The notes under the pieces: generated by a model
Databases searched by the model: none
Seen by the model: only the letters and a program-made list of their open reading frames with translations
What the model was told of the DNA's origin: nothing
Made by a program: the position numbers and the translations under genes
Assembly: GCF_004117935.1 (NCBI RefSeq)
Contig: NZ_SDOY01000151.1
Location: 1 to 52,727 of the forward strand
Source of the DNA: Streptomyces roseicoloratus
GTDB lineage: Bacteria; Actinomycetota; Actinomycetes; Streptomycetales; Streptomycetaceae
Length of the DNA stretch: 52,727 nucleotides
Direction of reading: 5' to 3'
Shown here: one piece after another, positions 35,055-44,157 of the stretch
Position numbering within the stretch: position 1 is the first letter of the stretch
Layout of the letters: each line of letters opens with the position of its first letter

Positions 35055-36137
35055 TCAGCGCTCGACCTCGCCCTTGATGAACTTCTCGACGTTGGCGAAG
35101 GCCTCGTCGTCGAAGTACTGCACCGGCGGGGACTTCATGAAGTACGAGCTGGCGGAGAGGATCGGGCCACCGATGCCGCGGTCCTTGGCGATCTTCGCGG
35201 CACGCAGGGCGTCGATGATGACACCGGCGGAGTTCGGGGAGTCCCACACCTCGAGCTTGTACTCCAGGTTCAGCGGAACGTCACCGAAGGCACGGCCCTC
35301 GAGGCGGACGTACGCCCACTTGCGGTCGTCCAGCCAGGCCACGTAGTCCGAGGGGCCGATGTGGACGTTCTTCTCGCCGAGCTCGCGGTCGGGGATCTGC
35401 GAGGTGACGGCCTGGGTCTTCGAGATCTTCTTGGACTCGAGGCGGTCACGCTCGAGCATGTTCTTGAAGTCCATGTTGCCGCCGACGTTGAGCTGCATGG
35501 TGCGCTCGAGCCGGACACCGCGGTCCTCGAACAGCTTGGCCATCACGCGGTGCGTGATGGTGGCGCCGACCTGGGACTTGATGTCGTCACCGACGATCGG
35601 GACACCGGCCTCGGTGAACTTGTCCGCCCACTCCTTGGTGCCGGCGATGAAGACCGGGAGGGCGTTGACGAAGGCGACCTTGGCGTCGATGGCGCACTGC
35701 GCGTAGAACTTCGCCGCGTCCTCGGAACCGACGGGCAGGTAGCAGACGAGCACGTCGACCTGCTTGTCCTTGAGGACCTGGACGACGTCCACCGGCTCCT
35801 CGGCGGACTCCTCGATGGTCATGCGGTAGTACTTGCCGAGACCGTCGAGCGTGTGACCGCGCTGGACCGTGACGCCCTTGTTCGGGACGTCACAGATCTT
35901 GATCGTGTTGTTCTCGCTGGCGCCGATGGCGTCCGCGAGGTCGAGGCCGACCTTCTTCGCGTCCACGTCGAACGCGGCCACGAACTCCACGTCACCGACG
36001 TGGTAGTCGCCGAACTGGACGTGCATGAGGCCGGGCACCTTGGTCGCCGGGTCGGCGTCCTTGTAGTACTCGACGCCCTGCACCAGCGAGGCGGCGCAGT
36101 TGCCCACGCCGACGATGGCTACGCGAACCGAACCCAT
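35055..36137 (-). CDS. ino1: Inositol-3-phosphate synthase
   Basis: A 360-residue NAD-dependent synthase that turns glucose 6-phosphate into myo-inositol 3-phosphate. Its product can feed mycothiol and inositol lipids. The Rossmann motif is VGVGNCAASLVQG (residues 9-21), and the family catalytic parts are LNVGGNMDFKNML, SKKISKTQAVTSQ and SPNSAGVIIDALRAAK. It starts at ATG 36135-36137. It lies just downstream of padR with a hairpin between them. The same padR-ino1 pair occurs in M. tuberculosis (Rv0047c-Rv0046c), so regulation by the PadR protein is plausible. Confidence 0.96.
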   Translation of the reverse strand: MGSVRVAIVGVGNCAASLVQGVEYYKDADPATKVPGLMHVQFGDYHVGDVEFVAAFDVDAKKVGLDLADAIGASENNTIKICDVPNKGVTVQRGHTLDGLGKYYRMTIEESAEEPVDVVQVLKDKQVDVLVCYLPVGSEDAAKFYAQCAIDAKVAFVNALPVFIAGTKEWADKFTEAGVPIVGDDIKSQVGATITHRVMAKLFEDRGVRLERTMQLNVGGNMDFKNMLERDRLESKKISKTQAVTSQIPDRELGEKNVHIGPSDYVAWLDDRKWAYVRLEGRAFGDVPLNLEYKLEVWDSPNSAGVIIDALRAAKIAKDRGIGGPILSASSYFMKSPPVQYFDDEAFANVEKFIKGEVER

Positions 36138-36163
36138 TTCCGGTTGCTCCCTGTGTGATCGTG

Positions 36164-36188
36164 GAAGCCCTGCGGGATGCAGGGCTTC
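36164..36188 (-). terminator. Hairpin after padR, before ino1
   Basis: A perfect 10-bp stem (36164-36173 with 36179-36188) with a 5-base loop; it overlaps the padR stop codon. It may limit read-through into ino1. Confidence 0.65.
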
Positions 36189-36876
36189 ACTTGGCGGTGT
36201 CGTCGGACGGATCCGGCCGGGTACTGCCCCCGTGCCGGGGCAGGCCGCCCGTTTCTCCAGATTCTCTGTTCTGCTGAGCGGCGCCCTCGGGGGCGTCGGT
36301 GCCGGATCGCTGATCCCGCCCCGCCCGCTCGCTCTCGATGAGCTCGTTCAGCCAGCGCACCTCGCGCTCCACGGACTCCATTCCGTGGCGCTGCAGCTCA
36401 AGCGTGTAGTCGTCCAGGCGCTCGCGCGTGCGGGCCAGAGAGGCGCGCATCTTCTCCAGGCGCTCCTCCAGCCGGCTGCGACGGCCCTCCAGCACCCGCA
36501 TCCGCACCTCGCGCTCGGTCTGACCGAAGAAGGCGAAGCGGGCGGCGAAGTGCTCGTCCTCCCAGGCGTCGGGGCCGGTGTGGGAGAGGAGCTCCTCGAA
36601 GTGCTCCTTACCTTCGGCCGTCAGCCGGTAGACGATCTTGGCACGGCGTCCCGCGAGCGATGCCGCCACGGCCTCCTCGGGAGCGCTGCCCGGCTCCTCG
36701 ATCAACCAGCCGCTGGCGACCAGCGTCTTGAGGCAGGGATAGAGGGTGCCGTAGCTGAAGGCCCGGAAGATCCCCAGCGAGGTGTTGAGCCGCTTGCGCA
36801 GCTCGTAGCCGTGCATGGGGGCCTCACGGAGCAGGCCGAGAACGGCGAACTCGAGGATTCCTGAGCGCCTGCTCAT
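36187..36876 (-). CDS. PadR-family transcriptional regulator
   Basis: A 229-residue regulator from ATG 36874-36876, with GGAGGAGGCGG upstream. The winged helix is at about residues 6-90 (LEFAVLGLLREAPMHGYELRKRL, then SYGTLYPCLKTLVASGWL), with a 20-residue insert in the wing (GSAPEEAVAASLAGRRAK) common to this actinobacterial group. A long alpha-helical C-terminal part (about 125-195) is likely the dimer coiled coil, and the tail is disordered. An inverted repeat 78 bases upstream is a good candidate for its own operator. Confidence 0.92.
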   Translation of the reverse strand: MSRRSGILEFAVLGLLREAPMHGYELRKRLNTSLGIFRAFSYGTLYPCLKTLVASGWLIEEPGSAPEEAVAASLAGRRAKIVYRLTAEGKEHFEELLSHTGPDAWEDEHFAARFAFFGQTEREVRMRVLEGRRSRLEERLEKMRASLARTRERLDDYTLELQRHGMESVEREVRWLNELIESERAGRDQRSGTDAPEGAAQQNRESGETGGLPRHGGSTRPDPSDDTAK

Positions 36877-36953
36877 CCGCCGCCTCCTCCGTTCTCGGGG
36901 CTCGTCTCGTGGACCGTGGGAAAACTCGTATGCCGGGCCGATGTGACGCGCTG

Positions 36954-36972
36954 ATGTATCGGCTCGATACAT
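36954..36972. promoter_or_regulatory. Putative PadR operator
   Basis: ATGTATC-N5-GATACAT is a perfect 7-bp inverted repeat. PadR regulators usually bind ATGT/ACAT dyads, and this site lies 78-96 bases upstream of padR and 310 bases upstream of the PBP gene. Confidence 0.7.
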
Positions 36973-37064
36973 CCCGACGATAGAACGACCCCATGTCCGC
37001 GACAAGTGGGACTCGAGTGACCGGCGTCACATCGTCAATTCACAGCAATGGAGTTGCCGGATTT

Positions 37065-37081
37065 GGGGTGAACTTCACCCC
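37065..37081. promoter_or_regulatory. 17-bp palindrome in the PBP leader
   Basis: GGGGTGAACTTCACCCC has perfect 8-bp arms around one base. It could be a regulator site; no regulator is identified. Confidence 0.45.
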
Positions 37082-37281
37082 TAGGCAGGTTTTGGCCGTG
37101 CGTAGTCTGTGCGGCATGCAGACCACCGGGAACCCAGCGATGCCGCACGGCGTCAGTGAAACGGGTGACCGGCTGCGTCACGGAAGGGTCTTTTCCGAGG
37201 TCCGGCCGTGTGCCATTCGGGGGGACCGGAACTCAACTGCCGCTTCCAGGCGTACGCGCCTGCCCGAGGAGTAGTCGTTCG

Positions 37282-40035
37282 ATGAGCGAGCACCGTCGCA
37301 AAATGCCGCAGCAGCAACCGCCGTACGGCGGCCGTGCCGCGGCCCGGCGCGCCGCCCAGCAGCCGATGGGCCGCGGGCCGGCCCAGGGTCATGATGCCGC
37401 CACGGGGTCCCCGTCGGCCTCGTACGGGCCGCCGTCCTCCCATGGTGAGGACCGCCCGTACGGCGGCCGCGCCGAGGCCCGGCGCGCCGCGCAACGGGGC
37501 GGCCGGAGGCGCGGGCCCGAGAACGGCGGGGGCCCGGGCGGAGCGGGCGGTGGCCGGCGCGGCGGCGGAGGCGGCGGACGCGGCAACGGTGGTCCCGGGC
37601 GCGGACGCGGTAACGGTGGCCGCCCGCCCGGCAAGAAGCGGATCATCGACTACCCGCGCTACGGCAAGTACGGCTGGCGGCGCTGGGTGCCCTCGTGGAA
37701 GCTCGTGACGGGCCTGTTCCTCGGCTTCCTCGGCAGCCTCATGGGCGCGGCCACGATCGGCTACGCCATGGTGGACGTCCCCGACGAGGCGATCAGCGCC
37801 AAGCAGCAGAACAACGTCTTCTACTGGTCCGACGGCACCCAGATGGCCGCGACCGGTGGTGAGGTCAACCGCCAGATCATCGCCTACGGGCAGATCCCGA
37901 AGGCGATGCAGAACGCCGTCGTCTCGGCGGAGAACAAGACCTTCTGGACCGACTCGGGCATCGACCCCATGGGCATCGGCCGCGCCGTGTGGAACATGGC
38001 GAAGGGCGGCGAGACCCAGGGCGGCTCGACCATCACCCAGCAGTACGTCAAGAACAACCGCCTCGACGACCAGTCCCAGACGCTGACCCGCAAGGTGAAG
38101 GAACTCTTCATCTCGATGCGTGTCGGCAACGAGAAGGAAAAGCCCGAGATCATGGCGGGCTACCTCAACACCTCGTACTACGGACGGGGCGCGTACGGCC
38201 TCCAGGCAGCCTCTCGCGCGTACTTCGGCAAGAACGCCTCGGACCTCGACCCGAGTGAATGCGCCCTGCTCGCCGCGGTGCTCAAGGGTGCGACCTACTA
38301 CGACCCGGCCGGCTACCCCGAGATCGACCCGGCGGCCGACGCCAAGGGGAACACCGAGCGCGCCACGAAGCGCTGGTCGTGGATCCTCGACGAGATGGTC
38401 AACGACGGGAAGCTCGACCCGACCGAGCGGGCCAAGTACACGAAGCTCCCCGACACGAAGCCGCGGACCCAGGGCGCCCAGCTGGGCGGCCAGATCGGCT
38501 ACCTCGTGCGGACCGCCGAGGCGAACTTCCTGAACAACAGCGAAGTCACCACGAAGCAGCTGGCCAAGGGCGGCTACGAGATCCACACGACCTTCGACAA
38601 GAAGAAGGTCCAGGCGCTCGAGAAGTCGGTCAAGGCGGTCTACGACGAGTACATCGACCCGAAGAAGCGGCCGGATACGGACACCGACGTCCAGTTCGGC
38701 GGTGCCTCCGTGGACGTCAAGACCGGCGCCATCGTCGCGATCTACGGCGGTGAGAACGCCACCAAGCACTTCACCAACAACGCCGACCAGACCGGTGCGC
38801 AGGTCGGTTCGACGTTCAAGCCCTTCGTGCTGGCCGCCGCGATGCGCGACGGCGTGCGCGACCCGAAGGGCGGCAAGGTCCAGGACGCCTCCACGCGTCG
38901 GATCGTCGACCCGGACAAGAGCCGCTACAGCGGCCAGAACAAGCTGACGATCAGGAACTACGACGGCACGATCTGGCACGACGAGAACGGCAACGAGTGG
39001 CGCCAGGTCAACGACGACAACGCGAGCTACAAGAACATCAGCCTGCGTGAGGCCATGGAGCACTCGGCGAACTCGCCGTACGTGCAGCTCGGCATGGACA
39101 TCGGCATCGACAAGGTGCGCCAGGCGGCGATCGACGCCGGTCTGCTGGAGTCGTCGCTGGTGAAGGCGGACGTGCCGTCGTTCTCCCTCGGCATCTCCTC
39201 GCCGAGCGCGATCCGCATGGCCGGCGCCTACGCGACCTTCGGCAACCAGGGCGAGCAGAACGACCCGTACTCGGTGACCAAGGTCCTCCAGCGGGGCGAG
39301 GTCATCTACAAGCACGAGGCCAAGCCCAAGCGCGCGTTCTCCACGGCCGTCGCCAGCAACGTCACCGACGTCCTGAAGAGCGTCGTCAAGAAGGGCACCG
39401 GCCGGAAGGCCGCGCTCGAGGACGGGCGGGACGCGGCCGGCAAGACCGGTACCACCGACGGCAACAACTCGGCCTGGTTCGTGGGCTACACCCCGCAGTA
39501 TTCGACCGCGATCGACATGTACCGCTTCTCGGACGACGAGAAGAAGAAGGACCGCAAGTTCGAGTCCATGTACGGCACGGGTGACCAGCCGAAGATCCAC
39601 GGTAATTCGTTCCCGTCGCGGATCTGGAAGAACTACATGACCGACGCGCTCAAGGGCGTCGCGGCGAAGGACTTCCCGGAGCCCGGGGACCTGGACGCCG
39701 AGGCGGTCTTCGGCGGCGGCGAGGTCAGCCCGACCCCGACGCCGACCGCGACCACGGAGTCGCCCACGCCGTCCTCCACGCCGTCGACGGAGACGCCCAC
39801 GCAGAAGCCGACCAAGACGGCGGGACCCGACAAGACCTGCAGCGTGTGGGACTGGCCGTGCAAGGACAACGGCGGCACCAGCACCGGATCCGACAACGGT
39901 GGAACCGACGGAGGCGCGACCAGCACGCCGACGACGGATCCGACGAGTACGGCCACGCCCACCGACAGCGGTGGCGGCGGAGGCGGCGGAGGCAGGCCCG
40001 GCGGCAGCACCACCTGGGGCGGCGTGGGCGACTGA
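37282..40035 (+). CDS. Class A penicillin-binding protein (bifunctional transglycosylase/transpeptidase)
   Basis: A 917-residue protein from ATG 37282, with GAGGAG upstream. Residues 1-125 are a Gly/Arg-rich cytoplasmic tail. A single membrane helix follows at about 140-163. The GT51 transglycosylase domain has its catalytic Glu in VSAENKTFW (E217; the usual ED reads EN) and GGSTITQQYVKN. The transpeptidase has STFK (Ser510), SAN (595-597) and KTG (721-723). The C-terminal 110 residues are Ser/Thr/Pro/Gly-rich with a short cysteine-bearing stretch CSVWDWPCK. It builds and cross-links peptidoglycan outside the membrane. M. tuberculosis ponA1 occupies the same place. Confidence 0.95.
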   Translation: MSEHRRKMPQQQPPYGGRAAARRAAQQPMGRGPAQGHDAATGSPSASYGPPSSHGEDRPYGGRAEARRAAQRGGRRRGPENGGGPGGAGGGRRGGGGGGRGNGGPGRGRGNGGRPPGKKRIIDYPRYGKYGWRRWVPSWKLVTGLFLGFLGSLMGAATIGYAMVDVPDEAISAKQQNNVFYWSDGTQMAATGGEVNRQIIAYGQIPKAMQNAVVSAENKTFWTDSGIDPMGIGRAVWNMAKGGETQGGSTITQQYVKNNRLDDQSQTLTRKVKELFISMRVGNEKEKPEIMAGYLNTSYYGRGAYGLQAASRAYFGKNASDLDPSECALLAAVLKGATYYDPAGYPEIDPAADAKGNTERATKRWSWILDEMVNDGKLDPTERAKYTKLPDTKPRTQGAQLGGQIGYLVRTAEANFLNNSEVTTKQLAKGGYEIHTTFDKKKVQALEKSVKAVYDEYIDPKKRPDTDTDVQFGGASVDVKTGAIVAIYGGENATKHFTNNADQTGAQVGSTFKPFVLAAAMRDGVRDPKGGKVQDASTRRIVDPDKSRYSGQNKLTIRNYDGTIWHDENGNEWRQVNDDNASYKNISLREAMEHSANSPYVQLGMDIGIDKVRQAAIDAGLLESSLVKADVPSFSLGISSPSAIRMAGAYATFGNQGEQNDPYSVTKVLQRGEVIYKHEAKPKRAFSTAVASNVTDVLKSVVKKGTGRKAALEDGRDAAGKTGTTDGNNSAWFVGYTPQYSTAIDMYRFSDDEKKKDRKFESMYGTGDQPKIHGNSFPSRIWKNYMTDALKGVAAKDFPEPGDLDAEAVFGGGEVSPTPTPTATTESPTPSSTPSTETPTQKPTKTAGPDKTCSVWDWPCKDNGGTSTGSDNGGTDGGATSTPTTDPTSTATPTDSGGGGGGGGRPGGSTTWGGVGD

Positions 40036-40065
40036 CCCGGGTCGTCCCGCCCGGGAGCCAGGAAA

Positions 40066-40129
40066 CCCGGGAGTCAGGAATCCCGGACGCCAGGAGTCCC
40101 GGGAGTCAGGAATCCCGGACGCCAGGAGT
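40066..40129. repeat. 32-bp direct repeat, two perfect copies
   Basis: The same 32 bases occur at 40066-40097 and 40098-40129. Each copy is itself two related 16-mers (CCCGGGAGTCAGGAAT and CCCGGACGCCAGGAGT), and a further partial copy precedes at about 40050. It lies in the gap between the PBP and GT87 genes. Confidence 0.92.
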
Positions 40130-40215
40130 CCCGAGGGCCGTCGTGCCCGGTCCGTACCTCGTGTGCGGGACCGGGCGCGGCGGCCCTCACCGTTTTCCCA
40201 GGGGCGTACGGCAGG

Positions 40216-41712
40216 ATGTCCCCCATGCCGAGCCTCCAGAAGACGAGCCCTCCGCAGGATCCGCAGGATCCCCCGGTGGTCTGCCCCACCCGACGCGACG
40301 AGGTGGCCGCCGCGGGCAGCGAGTTCCTCGGCGGTCCGATCGGCCGCCGGGCGGTCCTCGGTGCCGGTCAGCTGACTCCGGTGCGCGTCGTCGCACTGGT
40401 GGCCATCGGGATGTTCGCGCTCGGCATGGTGCAGAAGCTCCCCTGCTACAACTGGGCGTGGTTCCGCGGCAGCACCTCGCAGTACACCCACGCCTGCTAC
40501 TCCGACATCCCGCACCTCTTCGCCGGACGCGGCTTCGCGGAGGGCCTGCTCCCCTACTTCGACCGGCTGGGCGGCGACATACCGTTCCTGGAGTACCCGG
40601 TCCTGACGGGCCTGTTCATGCAGGTGGCGGCCTGGCTGACGCCCGGCGGCGACCTGACCTCGCAGGAGCAGTCGTACTGGCTGGTCAACGCGGGCCTGCT
40701 GATGGTCTGTGCGGCCGTCCTCGCCGTCTGCGTGGCCAGGACGCACCGCAACCGGCCCTGGGACGGTCTGCTCGTGGCGCTCGCGCCCGCCTTCGCGCTC
40801 ACGGCCACCATCAACTGGGACCTGCTGGCGGTGGCGCTGACGGCCGCCGCGCTGCTGATGTGGTCGCGGAGCCGGCCGCTCGGCTTCGGCATCCTGCTCG
40901 GGCTCGCGACGGCCGCCAAGTTCTACCCGGCTCTGCTGCTCGTGCCCGTGCTGCTGCTGTGCTGGCGCGCGGGCCGGTGGCGGGCGTTCGGCACGGCCGT
41001 CCTGGGCGCGGCCGGTGCCTGGCTCGTGGTGAACCTGCCGGTCATGCTGCTCGCCAACGAGGGCTGGAAGCAGTTCTACGTCTTCAGCACCGAACGGAAC
41101 GTCGACTTCGGCTCCTTCTGGCTGCTCATCAGCCAGACCACGGGCGAGCAGATCCGGCCCGAGACGGCGAACTACTGGGCCCTGTTCCTCATGATGCTGG
41201 CGGTCGCGGGGCTCACCTACCTGGCCCTCACCGCGCCCCGCAGGCCCCGGCTCGCCCAGCTGGCCTTCCTGATCGTGGCCGCCTTCGTGCTCACCAACAA
41301 GGTCTACTCGCCGCAGTACGTGCTGTGGCTGATCCCGCTGGCCGCGCTCGCCCGGCCGCGGTGGCGGGACTTCCTGGTGTGGCAGGCCTGCGAGGTCATG
41401 TACTTCCTGGGCATCTGGCTGTACCTGGCCTACACGAGCAGCGGCAACAAGCAGGGGCTGCCGACCGACGGCTACCAGTTCGCGATCGTGCTGCACCTGC
41501 TCGGGACGCTCTACCTGTGCGCGCTCGTCGTACGGGACATCCTGGCGCCCGACCGGGACGGGGTGCGCAAGGACGGCTCGGACGACCCCGCCGGCGGCGT
41601 CCTGGACGGTGCGGAGGACGTCTTCGTGCTGGGCAGGGCGGCGCGGCCGGCCCGGCACGCGGCGCCGGTCGTCGAGGGGCCGCGGGTGGAGTGGGGCGTG
41701 CCCCGCGAGTGA
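40216..41712 (+). CDS. GT87-type (DUF2029) integral membrane glycosyltransferase
   Basis: A protein of about 498 residues from ATG 40216 (or 495 from the ATG at 40225); neither has a strong ribosome-binding site. Around 10-12 transmembrane segments start near residue 55 (VVALVAIGMFALGMV). An extracytoplasmic loop holds YSDIPHLFAGRGFAEGLLPYF, whose early acidic residue is like the catalytic Asp of GT-C enzymes. These enzymes use polyprenyl-phosphate sugars; the product is unknown. The homologue in M. tuberculosis (Rv0051) also follows ponA1, so a cell-envelope role is likely. Confidence 0.85.
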   Translation: MSPMPSLQKTSPPQDPQDPPVVCPTRRDEVAAAGSEFLGGPIGRRAVLGAGQLTPVRVVALVAIGMFALGMVQKLPCYNWAWFRGSTSQYTHACYSDIPHLFAGRGFAEGLLPYFDRLGGDIPFLEYPVLTGLFMQVAAWLTPGGDLTSQEQSYWLVNAGLLMVCAAVLAVCVARTHRNRPWDGLLVALAPAFALTATINWDLLAVALTAAALLMWSRSRPLGFGILLGLATAAKFYPALLLVPVLLLCWRAGRWRAFGTAVLGAAGAWLVVNLPVMLLANEGWKQFYVFSTERNVDFGSFWLLISQTTGEQIRPETANYWALFLMMLAVAGLTYLALTAPRRPRLAQLAFLIVAAFVLTNKVYSPQYVLWLIPLAALARPRWRDFLVWQACEVMYFLGIWLYLAYTSSGNKQGLPTDGYQFAIVLHLLGTLYLCALVVRDILAPDRDGVRKDGSDDPAGGVLDGAEDVFVLGRAARPARHAAPVVEGPRVEWGVPRE

Positions 41713-41740
41713 GACGAGGCCGGTCGCGCCTGTGAGGCGA

Positions 41741-41780
41741 CGGACGAAGCCCCCGGGACATCTCCCGGGGGCTTCGTCCG
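41741..41780. terminator. Bidirectional terminator between GT87 and racemase genes
   Basis: A perfect 18-bp stem (41741-41758 with 41763-41780) with a 4-base loop, between convergent genes; flanking bases extend it imperfectly. Confidence 0.9.
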
Positions 41781-41789
41781 TCCGTCGCC

Positions 41790-42821
41790 TCAGCGCTCGA
41801 CGAGCCGGTCGTACTGCGTCGTGGTGTGCCGCAGGTGCGCGACGAGCTCGTCGCCGACCCGCGGCTCCTGGGCGTCGGCCGGCACGAACAGGATCGACAC
41901 CTGCATGTGCGGCGGCTCGGCGAACCAGCGCTGCTTGCCGGCCCAGACGAACGGAGAAAGGTTCCGGTTGACGGTCGCGAGACCGGCGCGCGCCACGCCC
42001 TTGGCGCGCGGCATCACGCCGTGCATCGCCTTCGGGGCCTCCAGGCCGACGCCGTGCGAGGTGCCGCCCGCGACGACCACCAGCCAGCCGTCGGACGCGG
42101 CCTTCTGCTGCCGGTAGCCGAAGCGGTCGCCCTTGGCGACGCGGGTGACGTCCAGGACCGAGCCGCGGTACTCCGTGGCCTCGTGGTCGCCCAGCCACAG
42201 CCGGGTGCCGATCCGGGCACGGAAGCGGGTCTGCGGGAACTGCTGCTGGAGCCGGGCCTGCTCCTCGGCCCGCAGATGGCTGACGAACATGGTGTGCAGC
42301 GGCAGCCGGGCCGCCCGCAGCCGGTCCATCCAGCCGATGACCTCCTCGACGGCGTCGGTGCCGTCGGTGCGGTCCAGCGGCAGGTGCAGGGCGAAGCCCT
42401 CGAGCCGTACGTCCTCGATGGCGGCGTGCAGCTGCGGGAGTTCCGCCTCCTTGACGCCGTGCCGCTTCATCGAGCTCATGCACTCGATGACGACGCGGGC
42501 GCCGACCAGGGCGTGCACGCCGTCCACGGAGGACACGGAGCGGATGACACGGTCGGGCAGCGGCACCGGCTCCTCACCGCGCCGGAACGGGGTGAGGACG
42601 AGCAGGTCGCCGCCGAACCAGTCCTTGATCTTCGCGGCCTCGTAGGTGGTGCCCACCGCGAGCATGTCGGCGCCGAACCGCGCGGCCTCGTCGGAGAGCC
42701 GCTCGTGGCCGAAGCCGTAGCCGTTGCCCTTGCAGACCGGCACGAGACCCGGGAACTGGTCGATCACGGTCTTCTGGCGCGCCCGCCAACGAGCGGTGTC
42801 GACATAGAGGGAGAGCGCCAT
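41790..42821 (-). CDS. Alanine-racemase-like PLP enzyme
   Basis: A 343-residue protein from ATG 42819-42821. The N-terminal barrel carries the pyridoxal-phosphate lysine in VCKGNGYGFG (Lys31 or so), the alanine racemase signature. The C-terminal beta domain is present, with GTRLWLGDHEA and GGTSHGVGLEAP, but diverges from typical Alr. The length is at the short end for the family. It follows femX on the same strand with a 75-base gap, so it probably supplies or modifies an amino acid for peptidoglycan. The chromosome is likely to have a canonical Alr elsewhere, so the exact substrate is uncertain. Confidence 0.82.
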   Translation of the reverse strand: MALSLYVDTARWRARQKTVIDQFPGLVPVCKGNGYGFGHERLSDEAARFGADMLAVGTTYEAAKIKDWFGGDLLVLTPFRRGEEPVPLPDRVIRSVSSVDGVHALVGARVVIECMSSMKRHGVKEAELPQLHAAIEDVRLEGFALHLPLDRTDGTDAVEEVIGWMDRLRAARLPLHTMFVSHLRAEEQARLQQQFPQTRFRARIGTRLWLGDHEATEYRGSVLDVTRVAKGDRFGYRQQKAASDGWLVVVAGGTSHGVGLEAPKAMHGVMPRAKGVARAGLATVNRNLSPFVWAGKQRWFAEPPHMQVSILFVPADAQEPRVGDELVAHLRHTTTQYDRLVER

Positions 42822-42896
42822 GGCCGGCCCGGAACCTTTCTGGTGGCTGCGGTGAGTCAGAGATGTGTACGAGACTACGCAAGCCTCGCGGACGCG

Positions 42897-44015
42897 TCAG
42901 CGACGCGACATGTAGATGTCCAGGGCCTTGTGCAGCAGCTTGTTCAGCGGGAAGTCCCACTCGCCGACGTACTCCACCGCCTCGCCGCCCGTGCCGACCT
43001 TGAACTGGATCAGGCCGAAGAGGTGGTCGGTCTCGTCCAGGGAGTCCGAGATGCCCCGCAGGTCGTAGACGGTGGCGCCCATCGCGTAGGCGTCGCGGAG
43101 CATCCGCCACTGCATCGCGTTCGAGGGCCGGACCTCACGGCCGATGTTGTCGGAGGCGCCGTACGAGTACCAGACGTGGCCGCCGACGACGAGCATGGTC
43201 GCGGCGGACAGGTTCACCCCGTTGTGGCGCGCGAAGTAGAGCCGCATGCGGTTGGGGTCCTCGTTGTTGAGGACGGTCCACATGCGCTGGAAGTACGAGA
43301 GCGGGCGCGGGCGGAACTTGTCGCGGACGGCCGTGATCTCGTACAGCCGCTGCCACTCGGCCAGGTCCTCGTAGCCGCCCTGGACGACCTCGACGCCGGC
43401 CTTCTCGGCCTTCTTGATGTTGCGGCGCCACAGCTGGTTGAAGCCCTTGAGGACGTCGTCGAGCGAGCGGTTCGCGAGCGGCACCTGGAAGACGTAGCGG
43501 GGCTGGACGTCGCCGAAGCCGGCGCCGCCGTCCTCGCCCTGCTGCCAGCCCATCTTCCGCAGCCGGTCGGCGACCTCGAAGGCGCGCGGCTCGACGTGGG
43601 TGGCCTGGACGTCCTTGAGGCGCTTGACGTCCGGGTCCTGGATGCCGGACTTGATCGCGGCGGCGTCCCAGCGGCGGATCACGACCGGCGGGCCCATCTT
43701 CACGGAGAAGGCGCCCTGCTGCTTGAGGTGCGCGAGCATCGGCTGGAGCCACTCGTCGAGGTTCGGCGCGTACCAGTTGATGACCGGGCCCTCGGGCAGA
43801 TAGGCCAGGTAGCGCTTGATCTTCGGCAGCTGGCGGTAGAGCACCAGGCCCGCGCCGACGAGCTCGCCGGACTTGTCGAACCAGCCGAGGTTCTCCGAGC
43901 GCCACTCGGTTTTCACATCAGCCCATGCCGGGACCTGGCAGTGGCTCGCCGCGGGCTGGCTCTGGATGAATGCCAGATGCTGCTCACGACTGATGGTCCT
44001 CAGGGTCAGGCTCAT
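42897..44015 (-). CDS. FemX-like peptidoglycan-bridge aminoacyltransferase (FemAB family)
   Basis: A 372-residue protein from ATG 44013-44015. It has the FemAB double GNAT-like fold, with N-terminal PAWADVKTEWRSENLGWFD, a mid-protein helical arm (LWRRNIKKAEKAGVEVVQGGYEDLAEWQRLYEITAVRD), and C-terminal GHVWYSYGASDNIGREVRPSNAMQWRMLRDA and YDLRGISDSLDETDHLFGLIQFK. Such enzymes use aminoacyl-tRNA to add residues to the lipid II stem peptide. In Streptomyces the bridge is one glycine, and a FemX protein at this locus has been linked to it. The substrate here is inferred. Confidence 0.88.
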   Translation of the reverse strand: MSLTLRTISREQHLAFIQSQPAASHCQVPAWADVKTEWRSENLGWFDKSGELVGAGLVLYRQLPKIKRYLAYLPEGPVINWYAPNLDEWLQPMLAHLKQQGAFSVKMGPPVVIRRWDAAAIKSGIQDPDVKRLKDVQATHVEPRAFEVADRLRKMGWQQGEDGGAGFGDVQPRYVFQVPLANRSLDDVLKGFNQLWRRNIKKAEKAGVEVVQGGYEDLAEWQRLYEITAVRDKFRPRPLSYFQRMWTVLNNEDPNRMRLYFARHNGVNLSAATMLVVGGHVWYSYGASDNIGREVRPSNAMQWRMLRDAYAMGATVYDLRGISDSLDETDHLFGLIQFKVGTGGEAVEYVGEWDFPLNKLLHKALDIYMSRR

Positions 44016-44157
44016 GCGGGGCGCTCCTCGGCAGGTGTGTCCCCATCGGTTCAGGGGCTCCGGCTCTCGCGCCGAAGCCTACTGCGACCGTGGAGCGCCC
44101 CGGATGGCCGCGTGGGCCCTTCCGTCCCATGTGGCAGGCGTGCGGCCGGCCGATCAC

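Larger units (their letters stand above)
36877..37281. promoter_or_regulatory. Divergent padR / PBP intergenic region (405 bp)
   Basis: No gene is seen. It contains the putative PadR operator (36954-36972) and a 17-bp palindrome (37065-37081), each listed separately. A -10-like TAGTCT is at 37103-37108 but no good -35 pairs with it. Confidence 0.5.

Noticed and set aside
37153..42483. Minus-strand open frame of about 1776 codons opposite the PBP and GT87 genes
   Set aside because: It spans two well-supported genes and intergenic DNA, has no domain pattern and is a GC-bias shadow.
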